In this document: positions 8,108 through 15,096 of the stretch, piece after piece | How the letters are laid out: each line of letters begins with the position of its first letter | Position numbering within the stretch: the stretch's first letter is position 1 | Origin: CAMLFJ01 sp035524955 | GTDB lineage: Bacteria; Methylomirabilota; Methylomirabilia; Rokubacteriales; CSP1-6 | DNA length: 64,000 bases | Reading direction: 5' to 3' | Assembly (NCBI GenBank): GCA_035524955.1 | Contig: DATLFG010000084.1 | Location: 1-64,000 of the forward strand | Position numbers and translations under genes: made by a program | The notes under the pieces: model-generated | Seen by the model: the letters and a program-made list of their open reading frames with translations, nothing else | Told to the model about the DNA's origin: nothing | The model's database searches: none

Positions 8108-9102
8108 CCGCGGGCCGCCCGACTCGCTTTGTCCTGACCGCGGCCCTGCTTCTCACCGCCCTCGCCGCGCCGCTTCCCGCCGACGCGCAGGGCGCGGGGA
8201 AGCTCGTGCGGATCGGGCGGCTGTCGCCGCTGTCCGCCGAGACGGACTCGCCCAACCTCGAGGCCTTCCGGAAGGGGCTGCGGGAGCTAGGTTGGGTCGA
8301 GGGGAAGACCTTCATCATCGAGGGCCGGTTCGCCGACGGCAGGTCCGAGCGGCTCCCCGGGCTTGCCGCGGAGCTCGTCCGGCGGCGCGTGGACGTGATC
8401 CTCACCGGATCGAATCCCGGCGCGCTCGCGGCCAAGAAGGCCACCGCCACCATTCCCATCGTGATGGTGACCACCGGGGATCCGGTCGGCGCCGGGCTCG
8501 TGACGAGCCTCGCCCGGCCCGGAGGCAATGTCACCGGGGTGACCGCGCTCGGCCAGATGCTGAACGCGAAGCGGCTCGAGCTGATCAAGGAAGCGGTGGC
8601 GGGGGTCACCCGCGTGGCGGTCCTCACGAATCCCCGGTCCATCTACACCGCGCCGTTCCTGAGGGAAAAGGAGGACATGTCCCGGAGCCTCGGGCTGCAG
8701 CTCCCGATCCTGCAGGCCCGCGACCCGGGCGGCTTCGAGAAGGCCTTCGCCGCGCTCGCCACCGAGCGCGCGGGGGCGCTCATGGTACAGACGGACGCCA
8801 TGTTCATCACCCACCGCCGGCGGATCGTGGAGCTCGCAGCCAGGAGCCGCGTGCCGACGATCTACGGCGACCGGGAGTTCGTGGACGCGGGCGGCCTGAT
8901 GTTCTACGGCGCCACCCTGGCCAACCTGTATCACGACGCCGCGGGCTACGCCGACCGAATCCTCAAGGGCGCCCGGCCCGCCGACCTCCCGGTCGAGCAG
9001 CCCACGAAGCTCGAGCTGGTCATCAACCTCAAGGCCGCGAAGGCTCTCGGCCTGACGATCCCGCCCTCGGTGCTCGGCCGGGCCGACCACCTCGTGGAGT
9101 GA
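8104..9102 (+). CDS. Periplasmic substrate-binding protein, PF04392 family
   Basis: 332 residues. The N-terminal signal peptide (about residues 9-27, ending in ADAQG) is followed by the two-lobed ABC_sub_bind fold: RIGRLSPLS, LRELGWVEGKTFIIE, VDVILTGSNPGALAAKKAT, IPIVMVTTGDPVGAGLV, SLARPGGNVTGVT and the C-terminal LVINLKAAKALGLTIPP. All are typical of this uncharacterised solute-binding family. It starts at a GTG overlapping the hydrolase stop (GTGA). No cognate permease or ATPase gene lies nearby, as is common for these orphan receptors. Ligand unknown. Confidence 0.88.
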   Translation: MTAGRPTRFVLTAALLLTALAAPLPADAQGAGKLVRIGRLSPLSAETDSPNLEAFRKGLRELGWVEGKTFIIEGRFADGRSERLPGLAAELVRRRVDVILTGSNPGALAAKKATATIPIVMVTTGDPVGAGLVTSLARPGGNVTGVTALGQMLNAKRLELIKEAVAGVTRVAVLTNPRSIYTAPFLREKEDMSRSLGLQLPILQARDPGGFEKAFAALATERAGALMVQTDAMFITHRRRIVELAARSRVPTIYGDREFVDAGGLMFYGATLANLYHDAAGYADRILKGARPADLPVEQPTKLELVINLKAAKALGLTIPPSVLGRADHLVE

Positions 9103-9168
9103 TGGGCCGCGCGCGGCCGAGCGAGCTGCGTGGCTGATCCGCGTCCACCATTGGCATCCGGAGGGGCC

Positions 9169-9606
9169 ATGCGCCTTCAGAGCTTCTATCCGATCGTGGT
9201 CACCGAGCACCTGACCGCCTGCCGCGACTTCTACCGGCGCTGGTTCGGGCTCGAGGTCGTCTTCGAAGCCTCCTGGTTCGTCCTCCTGACCGCCGGAGAG
9301 ACGGGCCCGGCCAATCTCGCGTTCATGCATCCGGGACATCCGTCCGCGCCGCCGGGGCCCGAGCGCTTCAACGGCCAGGGGATGTGCCTCGAGTTCCAGG
9401 TGGAGGACGCACGGGTCGAGCACGAGCGCTTCGCCCGCGAGGGCGCGCCGATCACCCTGGCACTCCGGGACGAGCCCTTCGGCCAGCGCCGCTTCGGCCT
9501 CTTCGACCCGGCCGGCGTGTGGATCGACGTCGTCGAGCAGATCGAGCCCGCGCCGGGCTGGTGGGATCGGTACCTGCTGCCCGCTCCGGCGCCGGGGGCA
9601 CGGTGA
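9169..9606 (+). CDS. VOC (glyoxalase/bleomycin-resistance) family protein
   Basis: 145 residues forming one two-module VOC domain: opening YPIVVTEHLTACRDFYRRWFGL, then FVLLTA, then LEFQVEDARVEHERF and the closing GLFDPAGVWIDVVEQ. Such proteins bind a divalent metal and act as dioxygenases, isomerases, lyases or antibiotic sequesterers. The ATG at 9169 is preferred over the upstream GTG because GGAGGGG precedes it and homology starts there. It is last in the plus-strand run, converging on the thioredoxin-like gene. Confidence 0.85.
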   Translation: MRLQSFYPIVVTEHLTACRDFYRRWFGLEVVFEASWFVLLTAGETGPANLAFMHPGHPSAPPGPERFNGQGMCLEFQVEDARVEHERFAREGAPITLALRDEPFGQRRFGLFDPAGVWIDVVEQIEPAPGWWDRYLLPAPAPGAR

Positions 9607-9633
9607 CCGGCCGGCTCCACGCCTCGCATCCGG

Positions 9634-10365
9634 TCAGGTGCCGAGAACCCGCTTCTCGTAGAGCGCGCTCAGGATCTCGTCCACGCACGCCGCGCCCCAC
9701 AGGTCGAAGAACGGCCCGGCCTGCATGGCCGCGAACTCCCGCATCCCGCGCTCTCGCGCCTGCTCCACGGTCTCGACGCCCCGCGCGGCCTGCTGCTGCG
9801 CGCGGACCGGGTCCTTGTGATAGATGGCCGGGTACTCGATGTAGCGGTGGAGCTCCTCGAAGTCCTTGGAGTAGATGACCACCACGGGCACCGAGGCCCA
9901 CTCCGCGCCGTTCTTCGCGTTGAGGAACTCGAGGATGATGTCGTGGTTGCCGTCCGGCGCGAGGGACGGATCCGGCCGCCGCGTACCCAGGACCTTGCGG
10001 CCGTCGCGGTTGAAGATGCGCAGCTCCAGCCCGCCCGCCGCGGCCAGCCGCGCGAGCCACGGCAGGTCGCGCCGGCAGTCGGACGACCAGTCCTCCGAGA
10101 TCACCAGGATCTTCGCGGGGCCGCCCGGCTGGGCCGCGAGCCACTTGATCGCCGCCGCCTGGTGGTCGCTGAGCCGCGCCCGGGCGTACCGCTCGCGGAA
10201 CACCGCGCTGTTGTCCTTGCGCGGGGCGGGCCTGGCGCCGCCGTCCGGGAAGTAGCTGCCGAACGCCTCGCGGGCGAGGTTCTCCGCGCTACCGGTGTAC
10301 GTCATGTACTCGTCGAACGTCATCCCCTTGGCGAACCGCTCGGGCGTCACCACGCTCCTGGCCAT
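9634..10365 (-). CDS. Thioredoxin-fold protein with a single active-site cysteine
   Basis: 243 residues. The central region has a thioredoxin fold of the Thioredoxin_9 type (KILVISEDWSSDCRRDLP, then LELRIFNRD, then SVPVVVIYS with the cis-Pro). At the position where relatives have W-C-x-D-C, this protein has W93-S94-S95-D96-C97, so only the second cysteine remains. A helical N-terminus with FDEYMTYTG is also typical of the group. The ATG at 10365 has a strong AGGAGGAG site. It could act as a monothiol reductase or chaperone; the partner is unknown. Confidence 0.72.
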   Translation of the reverse strand: MARSVVTPERFAKGMTFDEYMTYTGSAENLAREAFGSYFPDGGARPAPRKDNSAVFRERYARARLSDHQAAAIKWLAAQPGGPAKILVISEDWSSDCRRDLPWLARLAAAGGLELRIFNRDGRKVLGTRRPDPSLAPDGNHDIILEFLNAKNGAEWASVPVVVIYSKDFEELHRYIEYPAIYHKDPVRAQQQAARGVETVEQARERGMREFAAMQAGPFFDLWGAACVDEILSALYEKRVLGT

Positions 10366-10423
10366 CTCCTCCTCCTGGGGGCGGATGCTATGCTCGTCTC
10401 CAGCGCGCGAGAGGAGAATATAC

Positions 10424-10699
10424 ATGCTGGAGCTGCGGCCGGGCTGTGAATGCTGCGATCGGGATCTGCCGCCGGACTCGGAGGACGCGCGGATCTGCTC
10501 CTTCGAGTGCACCTTCTGCCGCGCGTGCGCGGAGACCGTGCTCCACGACCGCTGCCCCAACTGCGGCGGCGAGCTGGCACCCCGCCCCCGCCGGCCCGCG
10601 GACAAGCTCGCGAAGTTCCCGGCCTCGACGGCCCGCGTGCACAAGCCCGCGGGCTGCCCGGGCCAGGCCTCGGCTTCGGCGGGGCTCAGGACGGGATAA
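10424..10699 (+). CDS. DUF1272 small zinc-binding-like protein
   Basis: 91 residues. The N-terminal 55 match the DUF1272 family: LELRPGCECCDRDLPPDS, CSFECTFCRACAETV and CPNCGGEL, with nine cysteines spaced as for zinc or iron binding. The C-terminal tail is basic and Pro/Ala-rich. The start ATG at 10424 has GAGGAG upstream. It diverges from the thioredoxin-like gene across a 58-base gap containing overlapping -10-like hexamers (TATGCT on plus near 10389, TAGCAT on minus). Function of the family is unknown. Confidence 0.8.
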   Translation: MLELRPGCECCDRDLPPDSEDARICSFECTFCRACAETVLHDRCPNCGGELAPRPRRPADKLAKFPASTARVHKPAGCPGQASASAGLRTG

Positions 10700-10768
10700 G
10701 GCTGCGGCTCCGCTGAGGGCGGGCGCCCACCCGATCCAGAGCTTCGAAGAAGCGGGTGGGCGGCAAAC

Positions 10769-10777
10769 TACCCGGTA
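10769..10777. promoter_or_regulatory. TACCCGGTA near-palindrome, copy 1
   Basis: Exact TACCCGGTA upstream of the methyltransferase gene, continuing into AGATTTTCCGCC. TAAGAT inside it could serve as a plus-strand -10 element. The same nine bases recur in three other non-coding positions in this window. Its role as an operator or promoter part is inferred. Confidence 0.35.
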
Positions 10778-10836
10778 AGATTTTCCGCCGGGGCGTCGGG
10801 GCCCATCGCGAACGCCGGAACCCTGCGTGGCAGCGC

Positions 10837-11532
10837 GTGAACCTCGGTGGCACCGCGGTTGCAATTCCTGTTCGCGTGCGCAGCGCTGCACCGGGACCGA
10901 TCAGGACGTGGAGCCCGTGGGGACGCGAGTACGCGCGCGATCCGGCGCGCTACGTCTTCGGCACCGCGCCGTCGGACTGGGGGCGCGAGATCGCCCAGCT
11001 CGTCCGGCCCGGCGACGCGGTGCTCGACCTGGGCTGCGGCGAGGGCCGCGATGGCGTGTTCTTCGCCGAGTTGGGTGCCACCGTCAGCGGTCTGGACGTC
11101 TCCGCCGACGGCCTCGCCAAGGCGCGGCGACTGGCGCGGCGGCAGGGCGTCAGCGTGCGCTGGATCGCGGGCTGCATGACCGAGGCGCTCCCGGCGGGCC
11201 CGTTCGACCTCATCTTCTCCTGCGGCGCTCTCCACTACGTGCCCCGCGCGCGGCGCGGCCGGCTGTTCCGCCGCCTCGCGACCATGACCCGGCCGGGCGG
11301 GCACCAGGCGCACGTCGTCTTCACCGACCGGCTCGTGTACGAAGAGAAGGGGGAGGTCGTGGACTACTTCACCGCCGGAGAGCTGCGGCAGGCATTCGTG
11401 GAGTGGCAGGTCCTCCGCAACGGCGAGCGGATGATCAGCTGCGCCCAGGACGGGAGCGTGCACGCCCACTCCGTCGAGGAGCTGGTGGCCGCGCGGCCGG
11501 TGGTGTCAGCGCCGCGGCCAGCCGAGACGTGA
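10837..11532 (+). CDS. Class I SAM-dependent methyltransferase
   Basis: About 231 residues from a GTG at 10837; the open frame reaches back to 10756, so the start is uncertain. The Rossmann core is clear: motif I AVLDLGCGEGRDGVFFAE, acidic loop GLDVSADGLAKAR, motif II FDLIFSCGALHYVP, then MTRPGGHQAHVVF. This is the TehB/ubiE-like group acting on small molecules such as chalcogen oxyanions or metabolites. The 3' end overlaps the convergent LigD polymerase gene by 98 bases, which suggests that one of the two ends is displaced. Confidence 0.75.
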   Translation: MNLGGTAVAIPVRVRSAAPGPIRTWSPWGREYARDPARYVFGTAPSDWGREIAQLVRPGDAVLDLGCGEGRDGVFFAELGATVSGLDVSADGLAKARRLARRQGVSVRWIAGCMTEALPAGPFDLIFSCGALHYVPRARRGRLFRRLATMTRPGGHQAHVVFTDRLVYEEKGEVVDYFTAGELRQAFVEWQVLRNGERMISCAQDGSVHAHSVEELVAARPVVSAPRPAET

Positions 11533-12523
11533 CCACCTGGTCCACCGAGAAGAAGTCGGCCCACGGGTCCTTGCCGAGCGTGACGAGGCGCTTCGGCACC
11601 GTCTCCACCGTGAAGGCCGCGGCGTCCGTGTTCGCGGACAACTCCGCCCAGGCGAGGGGCGTGGACACCGGCGCCCCCCGGTTCGCGCGCGGCGAGTAGG
11701 CGGCCACCGCGGTCGCGCCCCGGACGTTCCGGAGATAGTCGATGAAGATCCGGCCGCGCCGGGCCGTCTTGAGCGGGTTGATCGTGTAGCGGCCCGGCGC
11801 CCGGCGCGTCATCTCGGCACCGACGCCCTCGCCCAGCGCCCGCAGCGCGTCCCAGTCCGCCTCCGGCCGGAGCGGTACGACCACGTGGAGCCCCTTCCCT
11901 CCGGTGGTCTTCACGAAGCTCACCAGGCCGAGCTGTCCGAGGAGCGCGCGCGCCTCCTCGGCCGCCTCGACCACCCGAGGCCACGGCAGGCCCGGCGCCG
12001 GATCGAGATCGAGCACGAGCCGGTCCGGGCGCTCGAGCCGCTGCACTCGGGTCCCCCACGGATGGACCTCGAGCACCCCGATCTGCGCGAGGGCGACGAG
12101 ACCCGCCAGATCGTCCACGTAGAGATACGAGGCGGTGCGGCCGCCCCGCTCGCGGATGCGCGCGCGCTTGACCTGCTTCGGGACCCCGGGCGCGGCGTGC
12201 TTCTGGTAGAAGCAGGCGCCCCGATTGCCCTCGGGGCAGCGGACGAGGCTCAGCGGTCGGTCCGCCACGTGCGGCACCATCCAGTCCGCGACCGCCTCGT
12301 AGTAGCGCGCGAGCCCGAGCTTGGTGATCGCCTGGTCCCGGTAGAGCACGCGGTCCGGGTGCGTGAGCCGGACTCCCGCCACCGTGACGGGACCGCTGCT
12401 ACCCCCCACGATCGGATGCGCGCGGCCGCCGGCTTCGGCGGGCGGCTTGTCTCGCGCACGATCCGGGCCGCGGGCTTGTGCGCCCACTCGGTGAACGCGA
12501 CCTCGGCCACCGGCTCCGGCCAC
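11435..12523 (-). CDS. ligD: LigD polymerase (primase-polymerase) domain, truncated LigD
   Basis: The homologous part begins about residue 46 (VTVAGVRLTHPDRVLY) and covers a whole LigD_pol domain of the archaeo-eukaryotic primase superfamily, which fills gaps with ribonucleotides during bacterial non-homologous end joining. Catalytic motifs are intact: LVLDLDPAPG (metal aspartates), VKTTGGKGLHVVV and RIFIDYLRN. The first 45 codons of the open frame are out-of-frame ligase sequence, so translation probably starts near the GTG at 12382. Neither a ligase domain nor a Ku gene is present in the window. It overlaps the methyltransferase end. Confidence 0.75.
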   Translation of the reverse strand: MAGAGGRGRVHRVGAQARGPDRARDKPPAEAGGRAHPIVGGSSGPVTVAGVRLTHPDRVLYRDQAITKLGLARYYEAVADWMVPHVADRPLSLVRCPEGNRGACFYQKHAAPGVPKQVKRARIRERGGRTASYLYVDDLAGLVALAQIGVLEVHPWGTRVQRLERPDRLVLDLDPAPGLPWPRVVEAAEEARALLGQLGLVSFVKTTGGKGLHVVVPLRPEADWDALRALGEGVGAEMTRRAPGRYTINPLKTARRGRIFIDYLRNVRGATAVAAYSPRANRGAPVSTPLAWAELSANTDAAAFTVETVPKRLVTLGKDPWADFFSVDQVVTSRLAAALTPPAARPPAPRRSGRARSRPGRS

Positions 12524-12525
12524 GA
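12430..12525 (-). pseudogene. Relic of the LigD ligase C-terminus
   Basis: In the frame next to the polymerase, the sequence reads PEPVAEVAFTEWAHKPAARI and then VRETSRPPKP. LigD ligase domains end with '-VAEVAFTEWT-DG-LRHPSF-GLRxDKPA-xVVRE-'. Here the roughly 16 residues between TEW and KPA are missing, and the frame then shifts before the polymerase domain. The relic abuts the stop codon of the upstream nucleotidyltransferase gene. This shows that the polymerase gene came from a fused ligase-polymerase LigD that lost its ligase. Confidence 0.55.
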
Positions 12526-12540
12526 CCTCGCGCCTTCAGT

Positions 12541-13509
12541 TCAGCGGGAGCCGACGGCGACGTGACCCGGCGGCAGGACCCGGGCGTCCACCAGGTCGGC
12601 CCAGGCCGGCCGCACCCGCATCCGGGCGAGCACGTTGAGCACCCGGCGGGGGCTGCCCAGGTCGCACCACGTCACCCGGGGCAGTCGAGAGACGGCGAGG
12701 TACTCCGGATGCGGCTCGAGCACCGCGCGCGAGAAGCTCGATCGCGCGATGAGGGCATAGGCCTCCTGCGCCGCCGCCACTTCCTGGTCCGAGTCGCGAA
12801 AGCGCTGGAGGCCGGCCAGCCGGCTGCTCATCTCGGGCAGCACCCGCGCCCCCAGTTCCATCAGCGCCCGCGCCCGCGCGACGACGATGGCGGTGTTCCA
12901 CAGGCACCCGGCGGAAAGGCATAGCTGGGCGCGCGCCTCCGCCGGCTTCTCCCAGAACCGGGTCACCGCCGAGACGACGCCCTCGTCACCGTCGAGGGGA
13001 GCACCGGGCTCGATCCAGCCGTAATCGCCCTCGGGCGAGGTGGCCTGCGCGCCCAGCAGCACCACGCCGTCGGGGTGCCGCTCGAGCGCGCCGGCCACCT
13101 CCTGGACGTGGGCCATGAAGGTGGCCTCACCCAGGATGAAGTGATCGGAGGGAAAGACCGCGATCCTCGCGGCCGGGTCGCGCCAGGCGATCCACTGCGC
13201 TGCGTACAGGATGGCGGCCGCAGTGCCCCGGTCTTCCGGCTGGGCCAGGACATAGGGCGGCTCCGCGACGCCCGCGAACTCCTCCGCGAGGTACGCGGTG
13301 TGCCGGCGCACCGTGACCACCACGGTGCGGTTCGTGGAGATGCCGAGCGCCGTCCGATCCAGCGTCTGCCGCAGCAGGCTCCGCGACCCCAGCAGCTTCA
13401 CGTACTGCTTCGGCCGCTCCTCCCCGATCACCCGGCGGACGAGGGGCCGCAGGCGCACCCCCTCGCCACCGGCGAGCACGATCCCCCACAGCCGGCGGGC
13501 TTCGGCCAT
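12541..13509 (-). CDS. Mannose-1-phosphate guanylyltransferase-like nucleotidyltransferase
   Basis: 322 residues with a GT-A nucleotidyltransferase fold. The signature LAGGEGVRLRPLVRR near residue 12 is followed by GEERPKQY, QPEDRGTAAAILYAA, AVFPSDHFI (metal Asp) and FWEKP, as in ManC/GMP. It would make GDP-mannose from mannose 1-phosphate and GTP. The left-handed beta-helix and phosphomannose-isomerase parts of bifunctional ManC are absent, so it is monofunctional. It follows the small cysteine-rich gene by five bases, in a run of overlapping minus-strand genes. The exact sugar is inferred from family. Confidence 0.82.
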   Translation of the reverse strand: MAEARRLWGIVLAGGEGVRLRPLVRRVIGEERPKQYVKLLGSRSLLRQTLDRTALGISTNRTVVVTVRRHTAYLAEEFAGVAEPPYVLAQPEDRGTAAAILYAAQWIAWRDPAARIAVFPSDHFILGEATFMAHVQEVAGALERHPDGVVLLGAQATSPEGDYGWIEPGAPLDGDEGVVSAVTRFWEKPAEARAQLCLSAGCLWNTAIVVARARALMELGARVLPEMSSRLAGLQRFRDSDQEVAAAQEAYALIARSSFSRAVLEPHPEYLAVSRLPRVTWCDLGSPRRVLNVLARMRVRPAWADLVDARVLPPGHVAVGSR

Positions 13510-13514
13510 CGCGG

Positions 13515-13751
13515 CTACGCGTTGACCTTATGCTCGGGCACGCCCGCCATCTCCGCGCAGTGCGCGCAGCAGAACCAGCGGCCGTCCGGCGCCTCGACTC
13601 CGTGGCCGATGATGCGGCAGGCACAGTGCGCGCAGGTGGGAGCCATCGCGTGCAGCGCACACTCGAACGAATCGAAGGTGCCCTTGCGATCGGATGTGGT
13701 GATCGTCATGGTCTTTTCGTAGTCGTTGCCGCAGACGTCGCAACGTCCCAT
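13515..13751 (-). CDS. Small cysteine-rich (zinc-ribbon-like) protein
   Basis: 78 residues with three cysteine clusters: CDVCGN near the N-terminus, CAHCACRIIGHGVE in the middle and WFCCAHCAEMAG near the C-terminus, likely two treble-clef or ribbon zinc sites. GGGAGGACA before the ATG at 13751 is a strong ribosome-binding site and fixes the start. The start lies 46 bases inside the end of the preceding membrane-protein gene, an unusually long overlap. Function unknown; a metal-binding or nucleic-acid-binding role is plausible. Confidence 0.75.
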   Translation of the reverse strand: MGRCDVCGNDYEKTMTITTSDRKGTFDSFECALHAMAPTCAHCACRIIGHGVEAPDGRWFCCAHCAEMAGVPEHKVNA

Positions 13752-14059
13752 CGCTTGTCCTCCCGGGGCAACCCGTTCACGAGGCGCGCGGCCACGACGA
13801 CGGGGTCTTCGAGTGAATGTGGCCCGGGCGCGGCCCGCTGCTCCAGCCGCCGGCCGAGATGCCGCGCGGGCACCGCGCTCAGGGCCACCAGCGCCACCAG
13901 CGGCGAGAGGAAGAACGCCAGCACGAACCAGGCGGCCGGCTCGCGGCCCTTTTCCCAGGCGACCCAGGCGGTGACGGACGCCCCACCGACCCAGGCCCCG
14001 AACCCGAACAGCGTGAGGAGAAATCCCAGTCTCACGAAGTCGCCCAACAGCTCGTTCAT
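13706..14059 (-). CDS. Small two-helix membrane protein
   Basis: 117 residues. Two hydrophobic segments (about 10-33, LGFLLTLFGFGAWVGGASV, and about 42-62, AWFVLAFFLSPLVALVALS) are separated by a short charged loop (WEKGREP), followed by a hydrophilic basic tail. The ATG at 14059 follows the 26-codon gene by four bases and has no strong ribosome-binding site, so translational coupling is likely. The tail coding region overlaps the start of the cysteine-rich gene by 46 bases. Function unknown. Confidence 0.6.
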   Translation of the reverse strand: MNELLGDFVRLGFLLTLFGFGAWVGGASVTAWVAWEKGREPAAWFVLAFFLSPLVALVALSAVPARHLGRRLEQRAAPGPHSLEDPVVVAARLVNGLPREDKRWDVATSAATTTKRP

Positions 14060-14063
14060 GGTC

Positions 14064-14144
14064 TTACCGTCCGACCCCCAGCAGGAACAGGATGAGAATC
14101 AGGCTCAGCGGCACGCCGAGGAGCCAGAGCAGAATGAGTGCCAT
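14064..14144 (-). CDS. 26-residue single-span membrane microprotein
   Basis: An 81-base open frame encoding MALILLWLLGVPLSLILILF followed by LLGVGR. It is one hydrophobic helix with a GVP kink and almost no charge. Its ATG shares a base with the TAA of the upstream tetraspan gene (TAATG), and it ends four bases before the next membrane gene. That placement in a chain of coupled membrane-protein genes argues that it is translated. Similar tiny hydrophobic proteins are known, but no function is established. Confidence 0.55.
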   Translation of the reverse strand: MALILLWLLGVPLSLILILFLLGVGR

Positions 14145-14734
14145 TACCAGCCTCCCGCCGCGGCCCGGTCACGCCGCGTCCGATAGTGTGTGAAGGTCAT
14201 GGGCTCTCCCGAGCCCATCCATCCGCCCACGACACCGCCCATGAGACCGAGCAGCAGGACGGTCACCGCCGCCAGCGCGGCGTTGCGAGCGGCGAGCGCG
14301 GCCTCCGGATCCTGAGCGGTCGCGAAGGCCTGGGCCGGCGGGAGCCCGGCGAGCCCGCCGTACCAGCCGCCGAAGTAGGACGCCGCGCCCATGGACGCCA
14401 GGATCACGAGGAGCGGCACCGCCACGAGCCAGGCGATCGCGCCGTGCAGGATGGCGGTCTCGGAGCGCCGAACACCCGCGACCTTGGCCGCCACCCAGCC
14501 GCCAAGCGCGAACGCGAGGAACGAGCCGAGGATGCTGAACGCCATCCCCAGGAAGGTCACCTCGCGCCACGTGCCGAAGGAGCCCCCGGCCCGATGCGCG
14601 CCGACCGCGATGGCGACGAGCCCGATGATGAGGGCCAGCGCGATCGCCGCCAGCGTCCCGACCCAGACCGCGCTCCAGCACAGCGGCCACGGGAAGAACT
14701 TCTCGACCCTCACTGGTTCGACCGCCGTCTCCAT
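14144..14734 (-). CDS. Tetraspan membrane protein of unknown function
   Basis: 196 residues with four hydrophobic segments (near residues 17-44, 57-83, 88-117 and 153-175), rich in Gly/Ala (GLMGGVVGGWMGSGEP at the end of the last). An FPWPLCWSAVWVG motif opens helix one. The ATG at 14734 is selected because GGAGGAC precedes it; the open frame extends upstream without homology-like sequence. It heads a run of at least five overlapping or abutting minus-strand genes. No enzymatic motif seen. Confidence 0.65.
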   Translation of the reverse strand: METAVEPVRVEKFFPWPLCWSAVWVGTLAAIALALIIGLVAIAVGAHRAGGSFGTWREVTFLGMAFSILGSFLAFALGGWVAAKVAGVRRSETAILHGAIAWLVAVPLLVILASMGAASYFGGWYGGLAGLPPAQAFATAQDPEAALAARNAALAAVTVLLLGLMGGVVGGWMGSGEPMTFTHYRTRRDRAAAGGW

Positions 14735-14847
14735 CCGGTGTGTCCTCCTGCCCCGGGAAGCAGCAACTTCTGTGCCCGCTCCGCCGCCGCGCAATCACGC
14801 GCTCTCGCGCCGGTGCCGCGCGGGGGCGGGCGAGAAGAGGGGAACGT

Positions 14848-15055
14848 TTACCCGGTAAGAACGGAGCGCAGCCCCGGAAGGATCTCGCGCTGGTAGAAGC
14901 GCAGCCTGGCGGCGGCGGCTTGAGCCACCACCGCGGGATGGATCCGCACGGTCGGGCACGTGACCGCGGTACCCAGCTCGAGCCGGCCGGTCGCCTGCGC
15001 GATGCCGCTCCCGCGGACCCTGCTCCTCGCTGGAGAGCTTGTAGCCGAGCCGGAT
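14848..15055 (-). pseudogene. Decayed F420-dependent LLM-family oxidoreductase (G6PDH-like)
   Basis: Three pieces of one family are in order but broken. IRLGYKLSSEEQGPRE (N-terminus) is at 15055-15008. In another frame come GIAQATGRLELG and TAVTCPTVRIHPAVVAQAAA, the hallmark of the TIGR03557 F420-dependent group, fused directly to FYQREILPGLR, its C-terminal motif, and ending in TAA at 14848. About 35 residues are missing at the first junction and some 200 at the second. The gene therefore has a frameshift and two large deletions and cannot make the enzyme. Confidence 0.7.
14849..14857. promoter_or_regulatory. TACCCGGTA near-palindrome, copy 2
   Basis: Exact TACCCGGTA between the decayed oxidoreductase and the tetraspan membrane gene, with flanks GTT- and -AGAAC. 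On the minus strand it overlaps the TAA that ends the oxidoreductase relic, and it lies about 115 bases upstream of the membrane-protein operon start at 14734. A regulatory role is inferred only from recurrence. Confidence 0.35.
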
Positions 15056-15096
15056 CGCACTCACCCGGCGGGCCGTCCGCCGGCGGGCACGCTTCT

